Below, piece after piece: positions 29,202-44,122 of a stretch of DNA of 64,000 bases (its first letter is position 1; each line of letters starts with the position of its first letter). The translations under genes were made by a program, and so were the position numbers. Origin of the DNA: Methyloversatilis sp. (GTDB lineage Bacteria > Pseudomonadota > Gammaproteobacteria > Burkholderiales > Rhodocyclaceae); contig NZ_JAUYNV010000057.1 in the NCBI RefSeq assembly GCF_030698125.1, positions 53,752 to 117,751 on the forward strand, given 5' to 3'. The notes beneath the pieces are model-generated. The model did not search any database and was not told where the DNA came from. It worked only from the letters and a program-made list of their open reading frames with translations.

Positions 29202-30023
29202 ATGAGTGTCACCATCAAGACTGCGGAAGAAATCGAAAGCATGCGCGTCGCGTGCAAGCTGGCGTCAGAGGTGCTCGATTTCATCGAACCGCATGTCCAG
29301 CCCGGCATCACGACCGAAGAACTTGACCGGTTGTGCCATGACTACATGGTGAATGAGCAGAAAACCATCCCGGCGCCGCTCAACTATGCGCCGCCCGGCT
29401 ACAGCCCGTTCCCGAAGTCGATCTGCACGTCGGTCAACCATGTCGTGTGCCATGGCGTGCCGGCGGCGCGTGCGCTGAAGAAGGGTGACATCGTCAACCT
29501 GGACATCACGGTGATCAAGGACGGCTTCCACGGCGACACCAGCCGCATGTTCATGGTCGGCAACGACGTCAGCAAGCAGGCCAGCCGGCTCTGCCAGATC
29601 ACCTTCGAATGTCTGTGGCTCGGCATTTCCCGCGTCAGGCCGGGGGGGCGCCTGGGCGATATCGGTCACGTGATCCAGCGGCACGCGGAGACGAACGGCA
29701 TTTCCGTGGTGCGCGAATTCTGCGGTCACGGTATCGGCCGCAAGTTCCACGAAGACCCCCAGGTGCTGCATTACGGCAAGCCCGGAACCGGCATGGAACT
29801 GCAGCCCGGCATGATCTTCACCATCGAGCCGATGGTGAATGCCGGCCGCGCCGCAGTGTCCGAACTGGCGGATGGCTGGACCATCGTCACGCGCGATCGC
29901 ACGCTGTCGGCGCAATGGGAACATACGGTCGTCGTCACCGACGAAGGTTACGAGGTGCTCACCTTGTCCGACGGCTGCCCACCCCCGCCAGCGCTGATCG
30001 GCGACGCCCGCGGAGTGGCCTGA
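29202..30023 (+). CDS. map: Methionine aminopeptidase, type I
   Basis: The 273-residue enzyme removes the initiator methionine. The five metal ligands are visible: NLDITV and GDTSRMF (Asp), CGHGIGRKFHEDP (His), TIEPMVN (Glu) and QWEHTVVV (Glu). It is divergent from rpsB, and glnD follows 3 bases later. Confidence 0.97.
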   Translation: MSVTIKTAEEIESMRVACKLASEVLDFIEPHVQPGITTEELDRLCHDYMVNEQKTIPAPLNYAPPGYSPFPKSICTSVNHVVCHGVPAARALKKGDIVNLDITVIKDGFHGDTSRMFMVGNDVSKQASRLCQITFECLWLGISRVRPGGRLGDIGHVIQRHAETNGISVVREFCGHGIGRKFHEDPQVLHYGKPGTGMELQPGMIFTIEPMVNAGRAAVSELADGWTIVTRDRTLSAQWEHTVVVTDEGYEVLTLSDGCPPPPALIGDARGVA

Positions 30024-30026
30024 CGG

Positions 30027-32609
30027 GTGGACGCACCGGCCGGCACCGACGCGCTGCGCCTGCTGGCGGCCACGCTGCGTGCCGAACTGTCGGCGGCCCA
30101 GATACGCCTGCGCGAAACGTTCGAACGCGACGGCAACAGCCAGCGCCTGCTGCGCGACCGCGCCCGCGCCGTCGATGCCGCCCTGCGCCAGCTCTGGGCG
30201 GCAGCCGGCATGCCGCGCACGGCAGCGCTGGTCGCCGTCGGTGGCTATGGCCGCGGCGAGCTGTATCCGGCGTCGGACGTCGACCTGCTGTTCCTGACCC
30301 CGCCGCAACTGTCGCCGGACATCGAATCGCGGCTGGAAATGCTGGTCGGCCTGCTGTGGGACATCGGGCTCGATATCGGCCACAGCGTTCGATCCGTCGG
30401 CCAGTGCGTAGACGAGGCGTCGCGCGACATCACGGTCGAAACCACGCTGCTCGAAGCGCGCCTGCTGGCCGGCTCGCGACGCATGTTCCGCGAGCTGAGC
30501 CATGAGCTGGCAATACAGCGCGATCCGGGCAGTTTTTTCAAGGCCAAGCGCCTCGAACAGGACGAACGCCACCAGCGCTACCAGGAGACGCCCTACAGCC
30601 TGGAGCCGAACTGCAAGGAAAGTCCGGGCGGGCTGCGCGATCTTCAGGTCATCCAGTGGATCGCACGCGCCGGCGAGTTCGGCTCGACCTGGGCCGAACT
30701 GGCGGCGCGCGGCCTGATCACTTCGACCGAATCACGTCAGCTGCACCGGATCGAACGCTTCATGCGCGACACCCGGGTCCGGCTGCACCTGATCGCACGG
30801 CGGCGCGAAGACAGGCTGATCTTCGACCACCAGGAGGCACTCGCCGCGGCGTTCGGCATGCAGGCCACGCCGACCCGGCGCGCCTCCGAAGTGTTCATGC
30901 AGCGCTATTACCGCAGCGCGAAGATGATCACGCAGCTGAACACCATCCTGCTGCAGAACATTTCCGCTGCGCTGTTTCCATCTGGCGACACGGTCGTGCA
31001 GCCGATCAACGCACGCTTCCAGTCCAGCCGCGAACTGCTCGACGTGGTGTCGGAAGACGTGTTCGAAAACACCCCGAGTGCGCTGCTCGAATGTTTCACG
31101 CTGCTGCAGACGCACCGCGAACTCAAGGGCATGACGGCACGCACGCTGCGCGGATTGTGGCGGGCGCGCCGCCTGATCGATGCGAAGTTCCGGCGCGACC
31201 CGCAGAACCGCATGCTGTTCCTGTCTCTGTTCCAGCAGACACGCGGCCTGGTGCATGAAATCCGCCGCATGAACCAGTACGGCATCCTCGGCCGCTATCT
31301 GCCGGCCTTCGGCCGCATCGTCGGCCAGATGCAGCACGACCTGTTTCATGTGTACACCGTCGACCAGCATATCCTGCAGGTGATGCGCAACGTGCGTCGC
31401 TTTACGATGGCCGAGCACGCGCACGAATATCCGCTGCTGTCGCGACTGATCACCGCCTTCGAACGGCGCTGGCTGCTCTACCTGTCGGCGCTGTTTCACG
31501 ACATCGCGAAGGGCCGTGGCGGCGATCATTCGCAGCTGGGCATGCGTGACGCACGCCTGTTCTGCGTACAGCACGGCATCGCTTCCGAAGACGCCGATCT
31601 GGTGGTGTTCCTGGTCGAGCACCACCTGTCGATGTCGTCGGTGGCGCAGAAGCAGGATCTGTCGGATCCGGACACCATCCACGCCTTCGCCGCGCTGGTG
31701 CGCACCGAACGTCGTCTGACGGCGCTGTACATCCTGACCCATGCAGACATCCGCGGCACCAGTCCCAAGGTGTGGAATGCCTGGCGCGGCAAACTGCTGG
31801 AAGACCTCTACTTCTCGACCCTGCGCGTGTTGCAGGGCGAAAGTCCGGGCGCATCCGGCACGCCCGACCGGCAGGAGGAAGCACGCCACCTGCTGCGCTA
31901 CTTCGGCCTGCGCGAAGGCATCGAAAACGAGTTCTGGGCCAGACTCGACACCGTGTACTTCATGCGGCACGAGGCCGACGAAATCGCCTGGCACACGCGC
32001 ATGCTCTATTTTCAGGCCAACGCCAGCACGCCGGTCGTCAAGGCACGGCCCAACCAGGTCGGCGACGGCCTGCAGGTGATGGTCTATGCACCCGACCAGC
32101 CCGATCTGTTCATGCGCCTGTGCGGCTTCTTCGGCCGGCTCGGCTACAGCATCGCCGATGCCAAGATCCACACCACGACCGACCGGCACGCGCTGGACAG
32201 CTTCATCCTGCTCGACCCGAACCGGCACCTGAATTCGCGCGACATGATTGCGCTGATCGAAACCGGACTGGCCGAGCGGCTGCAGAACCAGACACTTGCC
32301 GAGCAGCCGGTCACCGGCCGGCTGTCACGCGAGGTCAGGCACTTCCCGATCACGCCCGAAGTGCTGATCAAGCCGGACGAACGCAAGCAGCACCACATCA
32401 TGCAGGTCACAGCCGCCGACCGACCCGGCCTGCTCTATTCGGTTGCCCGCGTGCTGGCCGCGCATCACATCAATCTGCACACGGCCAAGATCACGACGCT
32501 CGGCGACCGGGTGGAAGACGTGTTTCTCGTTTCCGGTGCCGAACTGGAAAAAAGCACGACGCTGATCAGACTCGAGCAGGAGCTGCTCGGAGAACTGGCT
32601 ATCCTCTAG
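30027..32609 (+). CDS. glnD: Bifunctional uridylyltransferase/uridylyl-removing enzyme GlnD
   Basis: This 860-residue nitrogen sensor uridylylates PII at low glutamine and deuridylylates it at high glutamine. It has the nucleotidyltransferase motif GGYGRGELYPASDVDLLF (~70-90), an HD domain with LFHDIAKGRGGDHSQLG (~485-500), and two C-terminal ACT domains (~685-760 and ~795-860). It starts at GTG 30027. Confidence 0.96.
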   Translation: MDAPAGTDALRLLAATLRAELSAAQIRLRETFERDGNSQRLLRDRARAVDAALRQLWAAAGMPRTAALVAVGGYGRGELYPASDVDLLFLTPPQLSPDIESRLEMLVGLLWDIGLDIGHSVRSVGQCVDEASRDITVETTLLEARLLAGSRRMFRELSHELAIQRDPGSFFKAKRLEQDERHQRYQETPYSLEPNCKESPGGLRDLQVIQWIARAGEFGSTWAELAARGLITSTESRQLHRIERFMRDTRVRLHLIARRREDRLIFDHQEALAAAFGMQATPTRRASEVFMQRYYRSAKMITQLNTILLQNISAALFPSGDTVVQPINARFQSSRELLDVVSEDVFENTPSALLECFTLLQTHRELKGMTARTLRGLWRARRLIDAKFRRDPQNRMLFLSLFQQTRGLVHEIRRMNQYGILGRYLPAFGRIVGQMQHDLFHVYTVDQHILQVMRNVRRFTMAEHAHEYPLLSRLITAFERRWLLYLSALFHDIAKGRGGDHSQLGMRDARLFCVQHGIASEDADLVVFLVEHHLSMSSVAQKQDLSDPDTIHAFAALVRTERRLTALYILTHADIRGTSPKVWNAWRGKLLEDLYFSTLRVLQGESPGASGTPDRQEEARHLLRYFGLREGIENEFWARLDTVYFMRHEADEIAWHTRMLYFQANASTPVVKARPNQVGDGLQVMVYAPDQPDLFMRLCGFFGRLGYSIADAKIHTTTDRHALDSFILLDPNRHLNSRDMIALIETGLAERLQNQTLAEQPVTGRLSREVRHFPITPEVLIKPDERKQHHIMQVTAADRPGLLYSVARVLAAHHINLHTAKITTLGDRVEDVFLVSGAELEKSTTLIRLEQELLGELAIL

Positions 32610-32746
32610 TGTTACCGTTCAGCGTGGCGCCAACAAACCCCATGCTCCAGCCCGCACTTCAGCCATCGCCCCGGACTCCGGGCAGAGACACTCACAGCTC
32701 CCCCACCCACACCTGCGACACATCCCGCACTTACCGGATCTGACCG

Positions 32747-35350
32747 TTGAGTTTCTCCACGTACACCCCGCGTCGCCTGTCCCTGCTTGACCGGAGCAAG
32801 CCGCTGGCGATCGCGCTCATCGCGCTGTTGTCCGGACTGGCACTGACCGCCTACATCGCCGATGTCGAGGCGGATCAGATGCTGCAGCGCCAGCGCGATG
32901 AAGTGGCAGCACAGATCGGTGTCGTGCGGGCGCGTCTGGAAAGTGAAATCAACAGCGCCGCCCATCTGTCGCTCGGTCTGGTCAGCTATGTCGCGGCCAA
33001 CCCCACCATCACGGGCGATGCTTTCAACCGGGTGAGCGAACGCATGCTCGCCTACGGACGCCACGTTCGCAGCATCGCGCTGGCGCCCGACAACGTGCTG
33101 AGTTTCGTCCACCCGCTCGCCGGCAATGAAGCAGCGCTCGGCCTGCGCTATCTGGACCATCCGGCGCAACGCGATGCGGTGCTCAAGATGATGGAAAGCC
33201 GACGCTTCGTGCTCGCCGGCCCGCTCGAGCTGGTGCAGGGCGGTGTCGGACTGATCAACCGCTTTCCGATCTACCTGCCTGCGGGAGAGGGCCGCCCGGA
33301 AATATACTGGGGACTGGCCTCCATCGTGCTGCGCTTCGACACCCTGCTCAAGGCGAGCGGTTTGCTCGACGCCAACCCGCACGTCCGCTATGCCCTGCGC
33401 GGGCGCGATGGTCTGGGCGCGGCCGGCGAGGTCATCCACGGCAAAGCGGATGTGTTCAGCCTCGACCCGGTCAAGGTCGACGTCGTGCTGCCGGACAACG
33501 CGCGCTGGCAGCTGGCTGCCGTACCGGTCGGCGGCTGGCGCGGCGCGCTGCAGGAAACCCGCGTCATCAGCATCTGGATGGCCGGCAGCCTGATTTCTCT
33601 TGCGATCGCAGGCTTGCTCGGTCTCGGGCAGCTGCAGATCCGTCGCATCCGGCTGCGCGACGCCGATCTGTCGCTGGCCGCCAGCGTGATCCAGAGTTCG
33701 AACGAAGCCATCGTGGTGACCGACGAAGGGGATCGCATCGTGTCGGTCAATCCGGCGTTTTCGAAACTCACCGGACAAACGCGTGAAGCGGTGCTCGGCA
33801 AGCTGGCGTCAGCCGTGGTGTCGACGCCCTACGACGCGTCGAGTCACGCGTCATTCGTCGAGCGCATTGACGCCGGTGGCGACTGGTCGGGCGAACTCGA
33901 CGATCGGCGCGCCGATGGCGAAACCTATCCGAAGCGACTCAGCATCTATCCGGTCAGCAATCTGCATAGCGGCATCGTCCACTACGTGCACTCGTTCAGC
34001 GACATCAGCGAACGCAAGGCCGCCGAACGCAAGATCCATCATCTGGCTCACCACGACGTGCTCACCGGGCTTCCGAACCGGCTCAGCCTGCAGGGCCGGA
34101 TGGAACAGGCCATGGCCGAAGCGCGCCGGCACGGCACGCTGATCGCCGTGATGATGATAGACATGGATCACTTCAAGGACATCAACGACACGCTGGGTCA
34201 TCACGTGGGCGACGCGCTGCTGGTCGATGTCGCGCAGCGGCTGCTCTGCTGCGTGCGCCACAGCGATGTGGTGGCTCGGCTGGGTGGCGACGAATTCGTC
34301 GTACTGGTGACAGACATGGCATCCACGCTCACGGCTGCCGCCGTCGCGGAGAAGATCGTGTCGGCGCTGTCGGCGCCTTACCAGGTCGAGGCCTACCGAC
34401 TGCACTCGACGCCCAGCGTCGGCATCGGCGTGTTCCCGAATGACGGCACCTCGGTCGATACCCTGCTGCGCAACGTCGATACGGCGATGTACCACGCAAA
34501 GGCTGCCGGCCGGAACAATTACCAGTTCTTCGACCAGAGCATGTCGGCCAATGCGAGCGAGCGGCTGGCCTTGCAGGGCAGCCTGCATCACGCAATCGAA
34601 ACCCGCCAGTTCGTGCTGCATTACCAGCCGCAGATCGAAGTCGCCACCGGCCGGCTGGTCGGCGTCGAGGCGCTCGTGCGCTGGCAGCATCCCGAGCGCG
34701 GTCTGGTGCCGCCGAACAGCTTCATTCCGATCGCCGAAGAAAGCGACCTCATCATCAAGCTCGGCGAATGGATCCTGCAGGAGGCCTGCTGGCAGCTGAG
34801 CCGCTGGAAGGACCAGGGCCTGAAGCTGCGGGTGTCGGTCAATCTGTCGGCGCGCCAGCTGCGCTCGAAGAACCTGCTGCATCAGGTGGAAGACACCCTG
34901 ATGCGCCATGACCTGCGCCCGGGCGAGCTCGAGCTCGAAATCACCGAAAGTGTGGCCATGGACAATCCGGACGCCACGCTTCGCATGCTCGGCCAGTTGC
35001 GCGAACTGGGCGTCGAACTGGCGATCGACGATTTCGGAACGGGCTACTCATCGCTGAGCCATCTGAAACTGATGCCGTTGCAACGCCTGAAGATCGACCG
35101 CTCGTTCGTGAAGGACATCGAAAGCGATCCGGACGATGCGGCCATCTGCGCCGCGACGATCAGCCTGGCGCAGCACCTCGGGCTCAGTGTGGTGGCGGAA
35201 GGCGTGGAAACGGAAGCCCAGCTCGCCTTCCTCGGCACTCTTGGCTGCGAATGCGTACAGGGCTATCTGTTCAGCAAGCCGCTGCCGGCCGCCGAATTCG
35301 AGGCGTGGGCCGCGCAGCATGCGGCCGCTCAATCGTCGCTGGCGTCCTGA
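32747..35350 (+). CDS. CHASE-PAS-GGDEF-EAL cyclic-di-GMP signalling protein
   Basis: The 867-residue inner-membrane protein has a transmembrane helix at ~20-38, a periplasmic CHASE domain (~45-270, including [18 protein letters not shown]), a second helix (~285-300), and a PAS domain (~315-420). An intact diguanylate cyclase follows with RLGGDEF at ~510, then an EAL domain with EALVRW at ~641 and DFGTGYSSL. Both catalytic halves look intact, so it may make and degrade c-di-GMP. The CHASE domain suggests an extracellular small-molecule signal. The start is TTG 32747 with only a weak ribosome binding site, so it is uncertain. Its 3' end overlaps the convergent def gene by 22 bases. Confidence 0.92.
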   Translation: MSFSTYTPRRLSLLDRSKPLAIALIALLSGLALTAYIADVEADQMLQRQRDEVAAQIGVVRARLESEINSAAHLSLGLVSYVAANPTITGDAFNRVSERMLAYGRHVRSIALAPDNVLSFVHPLAGNEAALGLRYLDHPAQRDAVLKMMESRRFVLAGPLELVQGGVGLINRFPIYLPAGEGRPEIYWGLASIVLRFDTLLKASGLLDANPHVRYALRGRDGLGAAGEVIHGKADVFSLDPVKVDVVLPDNARWQLAAVPVGGWRGALQETRVISIWMAGSLISLAIAGLLGLGQLQIRRIRLRDADLSLAASVIQSSNEAIVVTDEGDRIVSVNPAFSKLTGQTREAVLGKLASAVVSTPYDASSHASFVERIDAGGDWSGELDDRRADGETYPKRLSIYPVSNLHSGIVHYVHSFSDISERKAAERKIHHLAHHDVLTGLPNRLSLQGRMEQAMAEARRHGTLIAVMMIDMDHFKDINDTLGHHVGDALLVDVAQRLLCCVRHSDVVARLGGDEFVVLVTDMASTLTAAAVAEKIVSALSAPYQVEAYRLHSTPSVGIGVFPNDGTSVDTLLRNVDTAMYHAKAAGRNNYQFFDQSMSANASERLALQGSLHHAIETRQFVLHYQPQIEVATGRLVGVEALVRWQHPERGLVPPNSFIPIAEESDLIIKLGEWILQEACWQLSRWKDQGLKLRVSVNLSARQLRSKNLLHQVEDTLMRHDLRPGELELEITESVAMDNPDATLRMLGQLRELGVELAIDDFGTGYSSLSHLKLMPLQRLKIDRSFVKDIESDPDDAAICAATISLAQHLGLSVVAEGVETEAQLAFLGTLGCECVQGYLFSKPLPAAEFEAWAAQHAAAQSSLAS

Positions 35351-35859
35351 TCGGGAAACAACACGTCGGTATAGCCGAATCGGCTGAAGTCGCGCACCCG
35401 CATCGGGTAAAGCACGCCATCGAGATGGTCGCATTCGTGCTGCACCACCCGGGCGTGAAAGCCGTCGACCTCGCGCTCGATCACCGTGCGCTGCGGATCG
35501 AAGCCGCTGTAGCGCAGCCGGGCATGACGCACCACGACGCCACGCAGGCCGGGCACCGACAGACAACCTTCCCAGCCCTCCTCCATATCCATGCTGAGCG
35601 GTGTCAGCACGGGATTGACCAGCACGGTGAATGGCACGACGGGTGCCTCCGGATAGCGCACCGACGGCGAGCCGCCAAACACCACGACGCGCAGGTCGAC
35701 ACCGATCTGCGGCGCGGCAAGCCCGGCGCCGTCGGCCGCCTGCATGGTGTCGATCAGGTCCTGCACCAGCGCATCGAGTTCCGGGCAGCTGAAGCGCCTG
35801 ACCGGCTGCGCCACGCGCAGCAGTCGCGGGTCACCCATGCGCAGGATGTCGCGGATCAT
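35329..35859 (-). CDS. def: Peptide deformylase
   Basis: The 176-residue iron or zinc enzyme removes formyl from new proteins. The three motifs are [18 protein letters not shown] and QHECDHLDG, so it looks catalytically intact. I chose ATG 35859, overlapping the phosphorylase stop (ATGA). The usual partner fmt is not adjacent, so this may be a secondary deformylase. Confidence 0.94.
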   Translation of the reverse strand: MIRDILRMGDPRLLRVAQPVRRFSCPELDALVQDLIDTMQAADGAGLAAPQIGVDLRVVVFGGSPSVRYPEAPVVPFTVLVNPVLTPLSMDMEEGWEGCLSVPGLRGVVVRHARLRYSGFDPQRTVIEREVDGFHARVVQHECDHLDGVLYPMRVRDFSRFGYTDVLFPDQDASDD

Positions 35860-36605
35860 GCGCACTCCCCGTTGGTGCACAGGGCTTCGAGCAGGCGGCG
35901 AACGCGCGTCATCGCCTCCTGCAGCATGTCCTCGATGGCCGACATTTCGATACCGTGCAGCGAATCACCACGACCGGCAGCGTGGTTCACCACCACATTG
36001 ATCGCTGCGTAGGCGAGGCCGGCCTCGCGCGCCAGCGCCGCTTCGGGCATGCCGGTCATGCCGACGAGGTGCGCGCCGTCGCCTTCAAGCCGGTTGATTT
36101 CCGCCGCCGTCTCCAGCCGCGGGCCCTGGGTCGCCGCATAGACCGCGCCATCGACCACCTGCTCGCCGGCTCGCGCGGCGGCATCGAGCAACGCCCTGCG
36201 CAGGGCGGCGTCATACGGCTCCGTGAAATCGATGTGCTTCACCTGTCCATCGTGGCCATCGAAGAACGTGCTGTGACGGCCCCAGGTGTAGTCGATGATC
36301 TGGTCCGGCACGACCAGCGTGCCCGGCCCGAGGTCGGCCCGGATGCCGCCGACCGAGGCAACCGACACGATGCGCGCCACGCCGACGCTGCGGAGCGCCG
36401 AAATGTTCGCGCGGTAATTCACGCGGTGTGGCGCAATGGTGTGGCCGTATCCGTGGCGTGCGATGAACACCAGATCCCGCCCGGCCAGGCGGCCGAAGGT
36501 CAGCGGGCCGGACGGCTCGCCGTAGGGCGTACGCACCACTTCGCGACGGGTGACGTCAAGATTGGCCAGCTGCGTCAGACCGCTGCCGCCGATGATCGCC
36601 AGCAT
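35856..36605 (-). CDS. mtnP: S-methyl-5'-thioinosine/thioadenosine phosphorylase
   Basis: The 249-residue purine nucleoside phosphorylase-fold enzyme salvages methylthio-nucleosides from polyamine synthesis. It has IIGGSGL at the N-terminus, [25 protein letters not shown] and NHAAGRG. The HRVNYRANI form resembles the methylthioinosine-specific type of Pseudomonas rather than classic MtnP, so the base preference is uncertain. It overlaps def by 4 bases. Confidence 0.87.
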   Translation of the reverse strand: MLAIIGGSGLTQLANLDVTRREVVRTPYGEPSGPLTFGRLAGRDLVFIARHGYGHTIAPHRVNYRANISALRSVGVARIVSVASVGGIRADLGPGTLVVPDQIIDYTWGRHSTFFDGHDGQVKHIDFTEPYDAALRRALLDAAARAGEQVVDGAVYAATQGPRLETAAEINRLEGDGAHLVGMTGMPEAALAREAGLAYAAINVVVNHAAGRGDSLHGIEMSAIEDMLQEAMTRVRRLLEALCTNGECA

Positions 36606-36759
36606 ATGTGCACTCCTTTATTCCGGGTCATCCAGTCTATCAGGCAAGAAAAGCCCGGCTTTCGGGGTTGTCCTGGCGGCATCACGGAACGGCGATCCCG
36701 GCGGGGACGCCGCAAAGGGGCCTTCCGCACGAATACGGCAAGGTGCTGACCGAAGGGCC

Positions 36760-36841
36760 GTGGGAGCGACGTCCTCGTCGCGATCAATGCGGCGACCGTC
36801 GCTGAGCGAAGTGCGCATCGCGGCGGGGACGCCGCTCCCAC
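36760..36841. repeat. REP-like inverted repeat upstream of typA
   Basis: GTGGGAGCGACGTCC-TCGTCGCGAT at 36760-36784 and its near-complement ATCGCGGCGGGGACG-CCGCTCCCAC at 36817-36841 form an inverted pair. A partial third copy lies at about 36685-36712. CCGCACGNATNCGGCANGGTGC occurs twice around the pair, as a degenerate direct repeat. These resemble the GTGGGAGCG-type extragenic palindromes common in Pseudomonas and related bacteria. Confidence 0.75.
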
Positions 36842-36881
36842 AATGGGAGCTCCCGCACGGATGCGGCACGGTGCGGGGAGG

Positions 36882-36910
36882 CCGACTCAGCTGGCGTGCC
36901 GTGCTACACT
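36882..36910 (+). promoter_or_regulatory. Possible typA promoter
   Basis: TGCTACACT at 36902-36910 is a plausible extended -10 box, and CCGACT at 36882-36887 is a weak -35, with 17 bases between. It lies 34 bases before the typA ATG. Low confidence because the -35 is poor. Confidence 0.35.
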
Positions 36911-36943
36911 TGCGTGTTTTTCTTATTGCGCTGCACCATTCCT

Positions 36944-38758
<1,815 letters not shown>

Positions 38759-38783
38759 AATTTCGAGGCATGTAATGAAAAAA

Positions 38784-38810
38784 GGGAGCGCTCAGGCGCT
38801 CCCTTTTTTT
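38784..38810. terminator. Bidirectional Rho-independent terminator
   Basis: The stem GGGAGCG (38784-38790) pairs with CGCTCCC (38797-38803) over a 6-base loop. It has seven T after and six A before, so it can end both typA and the convergent exonuclease operon. Confidence 0.93.
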
Positions 38811-38836
38811 GTCCGTCCGTCGCTCGGCGCGCCCGG

Positions 38837-39355
38837 TCACTGCGGGCCGCTGCACACCGGTTTCGGTTCGGCGCAAAGGCGCGCATAGGCCGTCTGCAGA
38901 ACCCGTGCATCATTGCTGGCACGGTGCCGGGTAGTATGCAGTTCTTCGCTGACTTCCTTCTTCACCTCGTGCCAGCGCGCCGCCTGTGCTTCGCTCAGCA
39001 GTTCTCGCAGGCTGCGCAGGTGAAAGTGCGGCACGCGATCCACCTCGTCGTAAAGACGGGACAGCCAGGCGTAGTCATTGCCCCAGGCGTCGCTATAGAC
39101 GTCCTGGTCGCGCAGCGCCTCGTCGAGACGGCAGACGACATCTTCTATCGGCAGGCCGTACTGCATGAGCACTTCGCGCGTGATGTGATGGATCGCCTCG
39201 GCGCTCTGGTCCCAGTGCCGCCATTGCGCCGGTGGGCGAACGAGGCAACAGATTGTGCGGCCATCGGGCAGGATGCAGCCGACCTCGATCGGATAGCTGC
39301 CGGCCCCGAAGCCGGACGCTTCGACGTCAAGAAACACCGGCAGCGCTTCGGCCAT
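38837..39355 (-). CDS. DEDDh-type 3'-5' exonuclease
   Basis: The 172-residue protein has the DnaQ-like motifs: ExoI FLDVEASG (Asp and Glu), ExoII near SDAWGNDYAWL (Asp), and ExoIII HRASNDARVL (His and Asp). It is a stand-alone exonuclease whose substrate is unclear; single-domain members often act on RNA or as DnaQ-like proofreaders. It lies 3 bases after hpt on the minus strand. Confidence 0.8.
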   Translation of the reverse strand: MAEALPVFLDVEASGFGAGSYPIEVGCILPDGRTICCLVRPPAQWRHWDQSAEAIHHITREVLMQYGLPIEDVVCRLDEALRDQDVYSDAWGNDYAWLSRLYDEVDRVPHFHLRSLRELLSEAQAARWHEVKKEVSEELHTTRHRASNDARVLQTAYARLCAEPKPVCSGPQ

Positions 39356-39358
39356 CGC

Positions 39359-39904
39359 CTACTCCCTGAGTGCGTAAATGGCCGGGAGGTTGCGCCAGGC
39401 ACCGCGCACGTCCATGCCGTATCCGAAAACGTAGCGGTCCGGCAATTCGAGTCCGGTGAAGTCGGCCTTGATCGGCTTGGTCCGCCCGATCATTTTGTCG
39501 GAAAACACGGCGGTCAGGCAGCGTTGCGCACCCGCGTCGAGCAGGTGGCGGCGTATCGCGGCCAGCGTGATGCCCTCGTCGAGGATGTCGTCCAGTACCA
39601 GCACGGTTCGCCCGGCGACCGGGATGCGCGGCTCGCTGATCCAGCGCAGCGCACCGCCCTGCGTGTCGCCGCCATAGCGCGTGACGTGCAGGTAATCGAA
39701 ATCGAGCGGGAAGGCGAGCTGCGGCAGCAGATTGCCGGTGAACACCACAGCGCCGCCCATGACCGACAGCAGCAGCGGATAGCTGTCGCCCAGTGCGGCG
39801 GTGATTTCACGCGCCAGCCGGGCAACCGTGGCGTCGACCTGCGCCGCGTCGCAGATCAGTTCGGCGCCGTCGAGCAGCGCCTGCGCATCGGCGAGACGGC
39901 TCAC
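39359..39904 (-). CDS. hpt: Hypoxanthine-guanine phosphoribosyltransferase
   Basis: The 181-residue purine salvage enzyme has the PRPP-binding motif [14 protein letters not shown] and the flexible-loop region [10 protein letters not shown]. It starts at GTG 39904, overlapping the galU stop (GTGA). The larger open frame upstream is a galU shadow. Confidence 0.93.
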   Translation of the reverse strand: MSRLADAQALLDGAELICDAAQVDATVARLAREITAALGDSYPLLLSVMGGAVVFTGNLLPQLAFPLDFDYLHVTRYGGDTQGGALRWISEPRIPVAGRTVLVLDDILDEGITLAAIRRHLLDAGAQRCLTAVFSDKMIGRTKPIKADFTGLELPDRYVFGYGMDVRGAWRNLPAIYALRE

Positions 39905-40785
39905 GCAGCGTCGGCGGCTGCGGCGTGCTGCGCGTCCAGCCAGGCCGAGAACGCGGCGCCGACTTCCGGATGCTTGCGCGCCAGTTCGACCGTGGCCTGC
40001 AGATAACCGAGCTTGGAGCCGCAGTCGTAACGCGTGCCCTTGAACGGATAGGCCAGCACGGCCTCCTCGCCCAACAGCGCGGCGATCGCGTCGGTCAGTT
40101 GCAGTTCGCCGCCGGCGCCCGGCGTCAGGGCGCGCAGGTGATCGAAAATGCTCGGTGTCAGGATGTAGCGGCCGACCACCGCCAGCGTCGACGGCGCCAC
40201 TTCGGGCTGCGGCTTCTCGACAATGCCGGTCACGCCATACAGGCCGCCGACATCGGCATCCGTGCTGACGATGCCGTAGCTCGCCGTCTGACTGCGCGGC
40301 ACTTGCTGCACGCCAAGGATGGAGCGGCCGAAGCGATCGAAAATGTCGGTCATCTGCTTCAGGATCGGCGGCTCGCCATCGATCAGGTCGTCGGCCAGCA
40401 GCACGGCGAACGGCTCGTCGTTCACCACCGGCGCCGCGCACAGCACCGCATGGCCCAGACCGAGCGGTTCCGACTGGCGGATGTAGATGCAATTGACGTG
40501 CTTGGGCACCGTGTTGCACAGCGCCAGCAGTGCGGTCTTCTGCTTCATTTCGAGCTCGTGTTCCAGCTCGTAGGCCTTGTCGAAGTGGTCGGCGATCGAA
40601 CGCTTGGTGCGGCCGGTGATGAAGATGAGGTCGGTGCACCCTGCGGCAACGGCCTCTTCCACCGCGTACTGGATCAGCGGCTTGTCGACCACCGGCAGCA
40701 TTTCCTTCGGATTCGCCTTGGTGGCGGGCAGGAAACGGCTGCCGAGACCAGCCACCGGAAATACGGCTTTACGCACTGATTTCAT
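39901..40785 (-). CDS. galU: UTP-glucose-1-phosphate uridylyltransferase
   Basis: This 294-residue nucleotidyltransferase makes UDP-glucose. Motifs are [20 protein letters not shown] and [10 protein letters not shown]. It overlaps hpt and lies 4 bases after ligA. UDP-glucose feeds exopolysaccharide and LPS synthesis. Confidence 0.96.
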   Translation of the reverse strand: MKSVRKAVFPVAGLGSRFLPATKANPKEMLPVVDKPLIQYAVEEAVAAGCTDLIFITGRTKRSIADHFDKAYELEHELEMKQKTALLALCNTVPKHVNCIYIRQSEPLGLGHAVLCAAPVVNDEPFAVLLADDLIDGEPPILKQMTDIFDRFGRSILGVQQVPRSQTASYGIVSTDADVGGLYGVTGIVEKPQPEVAPSTLAVVGRYILTPSIFDHLRALTPGAGGELQLTDAIAALLGEEAVLAYPFKGTRYDCGSKLGYLQATVELARKHPEVGAAFSAWLDAQHAAAADAA

Positions 40786-40789
40786 CTAC

Positions 40790-44097
<3,308 letters not shown>

Positions 44098-44122
44098 TGA
44101 TGACCTTCCTCTTTATGTTTTT

